A stretch of DNA of 64,000 nt from CAYYDE01 sp964470525 (GCA_964470525.1 CAYYDE010000001.1:62001-126000), one strand, 5' to 3'. Numbered from the stretch's first letter, positions 34,697 through 42,723 are shown. Notes: a model not told the origin generated them from the letters alone. Numbers and translations are program-made.

Positions 34697-35176
34697 TCAA
34701 TTACCTGTACCAGAGCATGAACAACCTTTACCACCACAAATCATTGCATCTTTTGGCCAGAAAGACTCTGGGGGTTCACCAAAATACTCTTTGTATAAAC
34801 CCAATGTCTTTTGACTGTAAGAATCGGACAAAGATAGCACATCATCATGACTCTTTGTTGGTTCATGATGTAAATATGCCCCTTTACGCTCATACACCAT
34901 TTCAGCCATAGCAACATAATCCTTTGTAAAGAGAATATGTGCATGCCAGAAAGGATCCACCTTATCAGATATCACCAAATGACTCAGATTGCTTGCATGC
35001 TCAGAACAAAGAGATATAAATTTAATATACTCTTCTTTCATTGCCTGTACAACCAGCTCTGCATATCCCTCCCTTGTTACCAAATGGTTAACAACTTGTG
35101 AAAAATCCCAGTTTTGGAGCTTTTCATGGGTTGAAAGAACTTTGTTAAAAGTTGTTTGACTCACTAATACATTCAT
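34697..35176 (-). CDS. Standard-code gene: GRDP-like protein with Cys-rich tail
   Basis: The 159-residue protein has no internal TGA and ends at TGA. Under the host code it would run on through the terminator hairpin to a TAG at 34580, giving 198 residues. The core VDPFWHAHILFTKDY, then YLHHEPT and YKEYFGEPPESFWP, resembles the glycine-rich-domain-containing (GRDP-like) family. The last residues are ICGGKGCSCSGTGN. Codon use is richer in G and C than the neighbours, and the start has a strong GGAG site. The promoter, ribosome site, stop and terminator all look like one imported unit. Its function in the island is unknown. Confidence 0.82.
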   Translation of the reverse strand: MNVLVSQTTFNKVLSTHEKLQNWDFSQVVNHLVTREGYAELVVQAMKEEYIKFISLCSEHASNLSHLVISDKVDPFWHAHILFTKDYVAMAEMVYERKGAYLHHEPTKSHDDVLSLSDSYSQKTLGLYKEYFGEPPESFWPKDAMICGGKGCSCSGTGN

Positions 35177-35238
35177 AACTCACTCCACAGAAGAGATTGA
35201 AAACACAGCTTACTACAATTTTGTCAAGAGACATACTT

Positions 35239-35266
35239 ATTGTACATATTATCTACAAAGAGTCAA
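35239..35266 (-). promoter_or_regulatory. Promoter of the standard-code gene
   Basis: On the minus strand TTGACT (35261-35266) and TACAAT (35239-35244) are 16 bases apart. The promoter starts four bases from repeat B copy 2. A GGAG ribosome site precedes the ATG at 35176. Confidence 0.65.
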
Positions 35267-35269
35267 TTT

Positions 35270-35308
35270 TTTTTGAAATATTGTGGTATTTTTGTGAACA
35301 AGATTTTG
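35270..35308. repeat. 39-bp direct repeat B, copy 2
   Basis: This is a perfect copy of 33437-33475. It ends 21 bases before the stop codon of the small gene at 35330, the same spacing as copy 1 has to its neighbouring stop. Confidence 0.93.
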
Positions 35309-35329
35309 GAGTTTCCTCAAAGCATGAAT

Positions 35330-35578
35330 TTAATCTAAAACAAACCCTATTTCTTTACAAAAATGATTCATTTCTGATTTTACTTCATCATCAAGATTAT
35401 TATAAATATCTTTAAATCTATTCCATAGATATGTATTTGTAGTTGGTGACTCTAAGCATGAGAGAATAGCTTTTGAAATATAAATTCAAGGAAACAAGTT
35501 TCTACACACTACATCATATAATTTAATATTTTGCTCTAATGTATCAGCAAACATTTTCATATCAATCATTTTACTCAT
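35330..35578 (-). CDS. Small hypothetical protein of the island
   Basis: The 82-residue protein is helical, with MFADTLEQNIKLYDVVCRNL and a Glu/Asp-rich second half (DIYNNLDDEVKSEMNHF). It contains two Cys near the middle and one near the end. It has no membrane segment. It lies 21 bases after the acetyltransferase gene in the same orientation, so it belongs to the island transcript. It could be an accessory, immunity or binding protein. I recognise no family. Confidence 0.7.
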
Positions 35579-35599
35579 AAGGTGATAGTTAGTTTTAAA

Positions 35600-36130
35600 T
35601 TACATTACAATATTTTTTGTCATAATAAGCACATCAAAATATTTTCAATCTTTTGTCTTTATATAATTATGATAGATTCAAACTTCTTTAAATCATAGAG
35701 ATTTATATAAATTTATAGGAATAGTACTATTTTTATTTACAAGAAGATTTAAATTTATTCTATCATATTTATAATTTACTATTATATCATCTATAGTTTT
35801 GGTTAAAAGTTGTTTTCATAAACCTTTTCATCTAAAATCACTATCAATATATACTGGTCAGAGAGAAAAGTTATGATTTCATTGAAAATTATTTTTCCAA
35901 TCTTGGTTATATGCCATATATCAAATAAAACTATTTCATTCTTCTAATACAAAATAATTATTTAAATAATTATATTTTTTATATCACTCTATAGTATAAT
36001 CTTGTTCTTCTTCAAGATAGGTCATTAAATTATAGTTTCATAAATCCTCTTTTAATGATTTTTCTCTTATGCACATATATTTTTCTATATCTGCATCATT
36101 TTGAGGATCAATTTTTCTAAAGTTTATCAT
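35600..36130 (-). CDS. GNAT-family N-acetyltransferase
   Basis: The 176-residue protein has the GNAT fold: FRKIDPQNDADIEKY at the N-terminus, NSFIGYMAYN, LGPVYIDSDFRGKGLGKQLL (motif A, acetyl-CoA pyrophosphate loop with TGA-coded glycines) and INLYKSLGFKEVG (motif B). It sits 17 bases after the YcaO gene in one operon. In TOMM clusters a GNAT enzyme can cap the peptide N-terminus after leader removal. That role is possible here but only inferred from the neighbourhood. Confidence 0.9.
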
Positions 36131-36147
36131 AATTTATAAATTAAAAA

Positions 36148-38037
36148 TTAATCAAAGAAATGTAAGAAATCTGGAATATTGTATTTGTATTTATGTTTTT
36201 GCCATCTTTTAAATATAGGATTTTTCAATCTTTGTTTTTCTCAAGGAACTTGATTAAAATTTCAAAACCATATTGGTATGAGACTTTCACTTAATATTCT
36301 TACTACATAAATTCATAAGTTTTGAGAATATTTTGTGGTTAAATCAGATAAATAAAAGCTTCATCCAATTCCTCTTTCTAGGTCTGACAACAATCATCAT
36401 ATAGATATCTTTTTACTATACTTCTTATTTAAATCATTAAAATCTATAACTTCATTTTTAGAAAATAAGAAATATAAATATTTTAAGTTTCAGTTTTGAC
36501 AATAGAAATATATATGATCTGCAACTGATTTTATATCAGAATAATCTTTAATTTCTTTAATTTCTCTTACAAAATAAAAACAAGTTGTAGAGATTTCATC
36601 TAAAGCTTTTCATATAACTTCTTCTAAATTAAATCAAGAACTTGCTCATACACTTATTTTATCATTTTCATACTTTCTGATAATTAAAATATGTGGATTA
36701 TTTTTATCATAACTTATATCAAATATAAATAATTCACAATTTCATTTTTGCTCTATATAATTAACATAGTCTTGAGTTTTTAATGGTAGAGTATTTTTAT
36801 CTATAATAGGAGGTGTTAATTTTAATAACCAAGTCAAAGCAATGCTATCTCTTTCCAATAACTCAAATAAACCTCACATTATTGCTTCTTCATAATTTCT
36901 CCCAGCAGAAACTCCATTTGAACTTGAATAATAAAATGTTTCCTCTCATTTTATTATAGGATAATATAATATATTATATGGAATTTTTATTTTTTTTTGT
37001 TCTCTTATAATATTCTGAGAACTTCATATGATTCTGTATATTTCTCAGTAAGGCAAATATTTGTATTTGGTATTTATTTTAAATCATAAAACTTTCTCAC
37101 TTAAATTTAAATTAAGATTTTTTAATCTCTCTTTTCATATATTATCACTTTCAAAAAATCAGCTATTAAATCTTTCAATTCATTCAGCAAATCATTTGAC
37201 TTGAGCTATTTTTTTACTCTTTCTATGAAATCAAGAAGAATACATTAATGCATCTGAAACAAATAATCTGTCTGGCATATTTATATTATAAATAGCTCAA
37301 TATCAATATCAAAAATGAATATCTAAGTGATTAGGTAAAAATTTAAAAATACTAGAAATAGGACATAAGTATCATGTGTCTATTTTAATGGTCATCTTTT
37401 TAGATAAATTATACAAATCTGTAGTAATAATATTTTTATCAATATTAAATCTTTCAAAAAAGTTAACTAAATTTATATTTTTGCTTCATTTTTTATTAAT
37501 TTGAATCAAGCAATCATCTTCAAATTTTATATTATTAGTAAGAAGTTTCAATATTAAATCTTTATTATTTATAACTAAGTTTTTATTAATATATATTTCA
37601 TTCTTATTGTTAACATTATTATATAGTATATCGTATAAATCATTTGGTAAAGAATTACTAAAATAATTATAAATATACTCAAATTTATTAAAAGAAAATA
37701 AAAAAATGTCTTTATTATATAAAAATCAAATTTTTTTATTTATCTTTAATGCTTCTATTTTAGTTTTTCAAAGTAAATAAAAAAGAATAATATCATAAAA
37801 AATAATATATTCTTTATTTTCAAAAGTAGAATCTTCTAAAAAATAAGTAGATCATTTTTCTTTATAATTATTTCAAATAATTGTTTTTAGGTTTTTAGAA
37901 TTAAAAAATAAATTAAATTTATCTTTTAACCTATCCAATCCAATATTTATATGAATAATATTATTTGATATTAAAGTAGTATTTTCTTTATCTATTAAAA
38001 TATACTTAATATTATTTTTTAACTTAGTTTTTAACAT
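36148..38037 (-). CDS. YcaO-domain cyclodehydratase
   Basis: The 629-residue protein has a YcaO ATP-grasp-like domain in its C-terminal two thirds. Motifs are KGFAEGIERF near residue 282, SSNGVSAGRNYEEAIMGGLF continuing ELLERDSIALTW near 372-400, and ASSGFNLEEVIGKALDEIS near 460-478. These Glu/Arg residues bind ATP and Mg. YcaO enzymes convert Cys, Ser or Thr in a peptide to azolines. About 200 N-terminal residues of unknown fold precede the domain and may hold the precursor-binding partner region that is otherwise a separate E1-like protein. The C-terminus lacks the PxPxP end of many TOMM YcaO proteins. The start lies 3 bases after the dehydrogenase stop. Confidence 0.88.
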
Positions 38038-38040
38038 GTT

Positions 38041-39003
38041 TTATATTTTTCAAAATAAAATAGCATTTATAAACAAATTTGTTGATCAATCTAATCATAA
38101 AATATCTATTATATTATTTTCATATACTCATCATAATTCACAGGTTCAGTATCATTTTTCAAGTCCAGCAAGTACAAAATTTTGTGATATATGTCATCAT
38201 TCTAATAAAGTTAATTGATGAGCCTTAGCTCAATATTTTTTTGCTATAAATTCTAAGTTAGAGAATATACAAATAAATCAAATCGCATTTTTTATATCAA
38301 AATTTTCTTGAGAAATTATAGTTTTATCTATAAAATCATCTTTAGAAATATTTTCTTGTAATAAAATAAAATCATATCAATCATATTTTAGTACAGATAT
38401 ACTATTTTCATTAAATCTAAAAAAATAAATATTTAATGAATAAAATGCTCCTCAAGAAGGAGAAGTTTTATGTATAAAAGTAAATCATTCATAGTTTATT
38501 TGCCTTATATTTCAATACATACAATCAAATAAATATTTTATTTCTTTTTCATCAAAATTATTCTTTACATATTTTCTATAAGATTTTCTTTTATTTAATA
38601 AGTCAAAAATAATTCAACTTTGTTGAGTTAATAAATTTTTATTTCATAATTTATGTTGATTATTACATAATATATTTGCTTCATCAGGAGTAATAGAATA
38701 AGATAAAATATTTGGGTTATAAGTGAGTTTTGCCCAATTATTTATTTCACTAATGTTATTATCTATTGAAATTATTGCATTTATTTTAAGAAAAAAGCTA
38801 AATAATTTTTCAGAAATATCAAGTTCAGTAAAAGATGTGAAATCATTTTTACTAAACTCTAATCCTAAATAAGTATTTATAAAATTGATAATAGTTTTTA
38901 TTTCGTTACTATTTAACGTTAAATTATATTCTTTAGTTCACAATAAAATAACTATTTTATTATTAGTTACTTTATATTGAAAAAATACAGAAAATTTATA
39001 CAT
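38041..39003 (-). CDS. SagB-type FMN-dependent azoline dehydrogenase
   Basis: The 320-residue protein has a nitroreductase-fold C-terminal domain starting near residue 137. Motifs are LNKRKSYRKYVKNNF, SPSGGAFYSLNIYFF, LLEGGHISQNFVLAGLEKGY and ILGLDGSTNLFINAILFGK. This combination is the hallmark of SagB/McbC dehydrogenases, which oxidise azolines to thiazoles and oxazoles with FMN. The N-terminal 130 residues are a poorly conserved helical domain, as is usual in SagB. The gene follows the peptide gene after a 12-bp hairpin and is almost fused to the YcaO gene. Confidence 0.87.
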
Positions 39004-39031
39004 AAATTATAATTTTACACATTAAATTTAT

Positions 39032-39061
39032 AAATAAAGAGAGAATATCCTCTCTTTATTT
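39032..39061 (-). terminator. Leaky terminator between precursor and enzymes
   Basis: A perfect 12-bp stem, AAATAAAGAGAG / CTCTCTTTATTT, has a six-base loop. It lies 14 bases after the peptide stop and 28 bases before the dehydrogenase start. The following tract is T/A-rich but not a clean T run, so partial read-through is likely. This arrangement would yield more precursor than enzyme. Confidence 0.78.
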
Positions 39062-39075
39062 AACTAGAAAGACTA

Positions 39076-39237
39076 TTATTCTCAAATATTAGTTTGACTA
39101 CAGTCATTTCCAGATTTACATAACATTCAGTTTTGTAAAAGATTTACTCTATCTTTTACATCAACTGTCAATCCTTCAAAAAGATCTTCATCTTTTTGAA
39201 TAGAAGCATTAACTTCTAAATTATCCAACCTTTTCAT
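39076..39237 (-). CDS. Candidate TOMM/LAP precursor peptide
   Basis: The 53-residue peptide has an acidic leader without Cys (MKRLDNLEVNASIQKDEDLF, then EGLTVDVKDRVNLLQNG). The short tail MLCKSGNDCSQTNIGE holds all the Cys (40 and 46) plus Ser42, Ser47 and Thr49, the residues that YcaO enzymes cyclise. It is the first gene of the island, directly ahead of the SagB and YcaO genes and separated from them by a leaky terminator. The ORF has both TGA and GGA glycines, so it is translated in the host code. No paralogue is seen in the window. Confidence 0.75.
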
Positions 39238-39300
39238 AACATAAAAAAGTTAAAAGATAAATTACGTGAGTTTTTATGAGTTTTCTTTCTCAATTACAAC

Positions 39301-39352
39301 TATACTATTTTGTAAAAATTTGCAAGATTTTGAAGGGATTTTTTTTGGAAAC
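39301..39352. repeat. 52-bp direct repeat A, copy 2
   Basis: This is a perfect copy of 33254-33305 and lies 63 bases upstream of the precursor start. On the minus strand TTGCAA and TATAGT at its edge form a plausible promoter for the precursor. It also marks the outer boundary of the island against the TPR gene. Confidence 0.95.
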
Positions 39353-39365
39353 ACATTATTTCTTT

Positions 39366-39971
39366 CTATAAAAAAATTATCAATAATATTCCTCCTATCA
39401 ATATACATCACAATATATAGAAATATATTTCATATTTTGGTTGATGTTTGGGAATTTTCATATACATTTCCAGAAGTTCTTTTCCTCAAACAGAAGCTAT
39501 TTCACATTGTGAATAAAATGTTTTTTTCATAGTATTTCCTCACAATTTTATCGATTTTTTGAGATAGATTTGTGCATTTCTTTTATCTGCGAGATGTGCA
39601 TATAAAAATGCTACATGTAAATATTTTATATAATTTTCTGGATCTCATTTTACAGCTTTTTGATAATACAAAAGAGCATTTTCAAAATCCTGTAATTTTT
39701 TGTAAACCGTTCCAAGCATCGTGCATATTTGAGAATTATCTTCATCATATGAAAGAGCTATTTTATACAATCGAATGGCAAGATGATATTTTCCATACAT
39801 TTGATAAATATGACTTGCCGTATGATAAAAAGTAAAAGACAAAGGATTTTTCTTTTTTTGTAAAGAAAAAGTTCAAATTCCCATTGGTCCATCGATTTTT
39901 CTCAAATACGCGCACAATCATGGAAAATCATCATTTTGAATAAAACTATCCAACATTTGCATATCGTTCAT
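39366..39971 (-). CDS. TPR protein with C-terminal membrane anchor
   Basis: The 201-residue protein contains three to four TPR-like helices (YHTASHIYQMYGKYHLAIRLYKIAL, ICTMLGTVYKKLQDFENALL and YIKYLHVAFLYAHLADKRNA). A single C-terminal membrane helix follows (YEIYFYILGCILIGGILLIIFL), so the TPR domain faces the cytosol. It is probably a scaffold, and its partner is unknown. Its stop lies 13 bases from repeat A. The upstream region holds an unusual pair of inverted operator-like sites around its promoter. Confidence 0.82.
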
Positions 39972-40033
39972 TTTTTTATATTTAAAAAATAATGAGCACG
40001 AAATACTATTATAAAATTTTGGCAAACAAAAAA

Positions 40034-40123
40034 GGGTAACTTAAGTCCTCATATGTTCGCCAAAACATTACAATTTTGCTTCATTATAAAATCAACAAAA
40101 TGGGTGAGCAACTTAAGTTACCC
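40034..40123 (-). promoter_or_regulatory. Promoter flanked by inverted GGGTAACTTAAGT sites
   Basis: The 13-base sequence GGGTAACTTAAGT (40034-40046) recurs in inverted orientation at 40111-40123. Between them lies a minus-strand promoter, TTGCTC (40106-40111) and TATAAT (40083-40088), spaced by 17 bases. The upstream site abuts the -35 box. The downstream site would be transcribed. The transcript can pair the second site with surrounding TTTTGGC / GCCAAAA arms, and six T follow it. Operator pair or attenuator are both possible. The rest of the 322-base gap 39972-40293 shows no gene. Confidence 0.5.
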
Positions 40124-40293
40124 ATCTCTAATTTTTATATTCAATTACTTTCGTAATTTTATGTAATATTTTGGCTTATTGAGTATATGACCTTTTGTAA
40201 ATTTTGCGACTTTTGCTGATATAATGAAGAAACAAAATTGTATTCTGAAATATTTTCATATAATATCAACATATAAAATATAACAACTAAAAA

Positions 40294-41010
40294 ATGTACC
40301 AGAAAAAAAGTTTCTGAGAAACAAAAGTCATTGGATTTTTGAAAAAAAATAAAGATTTTTGATTTATTATTCCACAAAAAAGAGAAAAAGATCAAAGGGA
40401 TTTCTTTGTGTCTGCAAAAAATATGTGAAATGCTGGAGACAATGCAAAAGTTGAAGCTCTGATTTTAAGCGACAAAACTGGAAAAAGACCAGAAGCAAAA
40501 ATTATCAGAGTATTAGAAGAAAGAAAAAAAATCCCAGTCAAAGAATATATTGAATGAGTATTTTTTAATACCAATGAAAAATTTGGATTTATCGATGTAG
40601 AATGACAAAAAAAATGATTTTTTGTGTATGGAAAAAACAAAAACAGAGCTCAAGACTGAGATAGAGTGAAAGCTGAGCTGAAAAATTATAACGGAAATAA
40701 AGAATGAATTGTGATAGAAATTCTCAAAGATAAAAATGAAATTGCTGTATGAAAATACCAAGATAATGGAAATTTTTGATTTGTAATGATCAAAACAGAT
40801 GGAGTCAAAGAAGATGTTTTTATTCCATGATCAAGAAAAAACTGAGCAATGAGTTGAGATATTGTAGAAATAAATATTCTTAAAAGAGGTGGAAAAAATC
40901 CTGAATGAGCTGTGAGAAAAATCATCGAAGAATGAGATGATGATGAGGATGACGAAGAGGAAGATTATAATCTTGATGAGATAGAAATTAGTAATGATGA
41001 AAAGTATTAA
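40294..41010 (+). CDS. Triple OB-fold RNA-binding protein (RNase R-like N-terminal modules)
   Basis: The 238-residue protein consists of three cold-shock/OB-like modules: VIGFLKKNKDFGFIIPQ, IEGVFFNTNEKFGFIDVEG and VGKYQDNGNFGFVMIKTDG. Each is followed by a GDxVxV-type strand. These resemble the RNase B/R N-terminal OB domains. The catalytic RNB domain is missing, and the protein ends in an acidic tail (EEGDDDEDDEEEDYN). It probably binds RNA as a chaperone or cofactor in the cytosol. Many glycines are TGA. Confidence 0.82.
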
Positions 41011-41037
41011 AAAAGAGTGAAAAACTCTTTTTTTTTG
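41009..41037 (+). terminator. Intrinsic terminator
   Basis: AAAAAAGAGT / ACTCTTTTTTTT with loop GAAAA directly follows the OB-protein stop. Confidence 0.9.
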
Positions 41038-41117
41038 ACTTTTTTGTTACTTTTTTATTTTTTATCGTATAGACATATAGAAGCTTGTCTTCTGAATTAT
41101 TTTTTAATTTTCTTCTT

Positions 41118-41468
41118 ATGAAAAAATTATACATTACTTCTCTTTGAATTATTTGAACATTGTCATTAAAAGTACTGCCTACAGCAGGATTTGCAGACCC
41201 ATCTAAATGAGAGATTATAGGTGGAAATATTGAAGCGAGACCTCTTGATCAAGCGATTCAACATTACACAAATAATCTGTTATCATTTCTTTATTTAATT
41301 GCTGTTTTATATGCAATTTGGTGAGGTTTTTTGATACTTACTGCCTGAGGAGATGATGAAAAAGTATCAAAATGAAAAACTATTTTAATTCAATGAGCCC
41401 TTTGATTAACTGTAATCTGGCTATCATGAACCATTGTAAAATGGGTGCTATCAATTTTTGCATCATAA
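41118..41468 (+). CDS. VirB2/TrbC-like pilin or small two-helix membrane protein
   Basis: The 116-residue protein has a signal peptide (KKLYITSLGIIGTLSLKVLPTAGFA). Two membrane helices follow (LLSFLYLIAVLYAIWGGFLILTAG and LIQGALGLTVIWLSGTIVKWVLSIF), separated by GDDEKVSKGKT. This is the layout of VirB2/TrbC pilins and of related small proteins common in CPR genomes. No other type IV secretion gene is visible. Its last 105 bases recur in diverged form after the next gene. Confidence 0.72.
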
Positions 41469-41473
41469 TTTTA
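41369..41473 (+). repeat. 105-bp imperfect direct repeat, copy 1
   Basis: This segment covers the 3' end of the pilin-like gene and five bases beyond. The counterpart at 42553-42657 has the same length. The last 65 bases differ at one position, and the middle 20 bases are diverged. Confidence 0.9.
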
Positions 41474-41501
41474 CAAACTTTTAATTTTTAATAAAAATAT
41501 T

Positions 41502-42542
41502 ATGAAAAAATATTTAACAATTACAGGAATTGGGATCACACTATTCGTTTTGGTATTTTTTACTTGGCAATATTTTGCCACAAAAAATATGTCGAGTAAT
41601 GGAAATTACCTCGGAAGTTATTATAAGGGAAATTATGTCTGGGGTGGAGCCATGAATTTGGCTTGGAATAATTTGAATGAAAATATATTAAAGGAAAAAC
41701 TACAGCTGAATACTATGGATAAGATTGCCTTAGAAATGGTATCAAAATTAAATGATGCTCCTTTTTCTAAAGATGATTTAGATGAAGAGAGTTATTATAT
41801 TAAAAGTGGCTTTGTACAAAGTACTGTTGACGAAATCAATCGTGAATCAAAAAAGAAATTTCCATCAAAGAGTTTTAGTGATCTGCAAATAAATGCACAG
41901 CATCCAAAAGATATTATTTCTTATGCTTATTTTTTAAAGGAAGTGGAATATGAAACGAAATTTAAGGAAGATACCGTTTTATTTAACGGAGAAAATGTAA
42001 AAGGTTTTATTGCGAGTAACAGACCCCAAAGAGAAAATGTAAAAATCTTAAAATACGAAAGTGATGATAAATTTATTATCAAATTACAACTTAAAGACAA
42101 AAACGACGAACTCATTTTAGCCAAAGGTTTTGATATGAAAAATCCCCAAGATATTGTAAACGAAGTAAACAAAAATAATCATAAAAATCTTCGAACTATT
42201 GGAAGCGATGATCGCTTTAGAGCTCCTAAATTACACTTAGATCATAGTCGTAGTTATGTTGAATTACTAAAAATACCTTTAGCAAATAAAGACTTTAAAG
42301 ATTATATGATAAAAGAAATGTTTGAGAAGATTAAATTTGATATGGATGAAAAAGGAGCAAAGGTGGAGAATGAAGCAGTCATACAGGCATCCATACCTAT
42401 ATCTATTAGATCAAATGAACAGCCTAAAATTAAAAACTTTATTTTAGATAAACCGTACTGGGTGATAATGAAAAGAGCTGATTCTCAAAATCCATATTTT
42501 ATTTTAGGAGTGAACAATGTGGAACTAATGGAAACAAAATAA
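41502..42542 (+). CDS. Serpin-like membrane-anchored protein without TGA codons
   Basis: The 346-residue protein has one N-terminal membrane helix (TITGIGITLFVLVFFTWQYF). The rest recalls a reduced serpin: MNLAWNNLNENILKEKL, FIIKLQLKDKN, the hinge-like KIKFDMDEKGAKVENEAVIQ and the C-terminal pattern FILDKPYWVIMKRADSQNPYF. The family call is tentative. All of roughly 17 glycines use GGN codons and none uses TGA, while neighbouring genes use TGA for a large share. The gene sits exactly between two copies of a pilin-gene 3' end, so it looks like a recent insertion, perhaps from a standard-code donor. The stop is TAA. Confidence 0.75.
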   Translation: MKKYLTITGIGITLFVLVFFTWQYFATKNMSSNGNYLGSYYKGNYVWGGAMNLAWNNLNENILKEKLQLNTMDKIALEMVSKLNDAPFSKDDLDEESYYIKSGFVQSTVDEINRESKKKFPSKSFSDLQINAQHPKDIISYAYFLKEVEYETKFKEDTVLFNGENVKGFIASNRPQRENVKILKYESDDKFIIKLQLKDKNDELILAKGFDMKNPQDIVNEVNKNNHKNLRTIGSDDRFRAPKLHLDHSRSYVELLKIPLANKDFKDYMIKEMFEKIKFDMDEKGAKVENEAVIQASIPISIRSNEQPKIKNFILDKPYWVIMKRADSQNPYFILGVNNVELMETK

Positions 42543-42552
42543 GGTATTTTGA

Positions 42553-42652
42553 AAAATGAAAAACTATTTTAATTCTTCGAGATATTTGATGAAGTGTAAT
42601 CTGGCTATCATGAACCATTGTAAAATGGGTACTATCAATTTTTGCATCATAA
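42553..42652 (+). pseudogene. Remnant of a second VirB2-like pilin 3' end
   Basis: Read in frame this gives KGKTILILRDIGGSVIWLSG, then TIVKWVLSIFAS and TAA. The intact gene upstream has KGKTILIQGALGLTVIWLSG at the same place. There is no start codon or signal sequence in front, only the end of the serpin-like gene. It is a truncated copy left after duplication or insertion. Confidence 0.8.
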
Positions 42653-42657
42653 TTTTA
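42553..42657 (+). repeat. 105-bp imperfect direct repeat, copy 2
   Basis: This is the counterpart of 41369-41473, 1184 bases downstream, flanking the serpin-like gene. Confidence 0.9.
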
Positions 42658-42723
42658 TAAAAATATTTCCAAAAAATATTTTATATATTATAATGATCTC
42701 ATATATTATAATACTCAAAAATT

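Noticed and set aside
36148..38037. YcaO protein as a ribosomal-protein S12 methylthiotransferase accessory protein
   Set aside because: The SagB-type dehydrogenase and the precursor-like peptide next to it point to azole peptide synthesis. Stand-alone RimO-associated YcaO proteins lack such neighbours.
33254..39352. Restriction-modification or CRISPR island
   Set aside because: The methyltransferases are small-molecule (TehB-like) types with DLGCGQG and no DNA-methylase catalytic motif. No nuclease, spacer array or Cas motif is visible.
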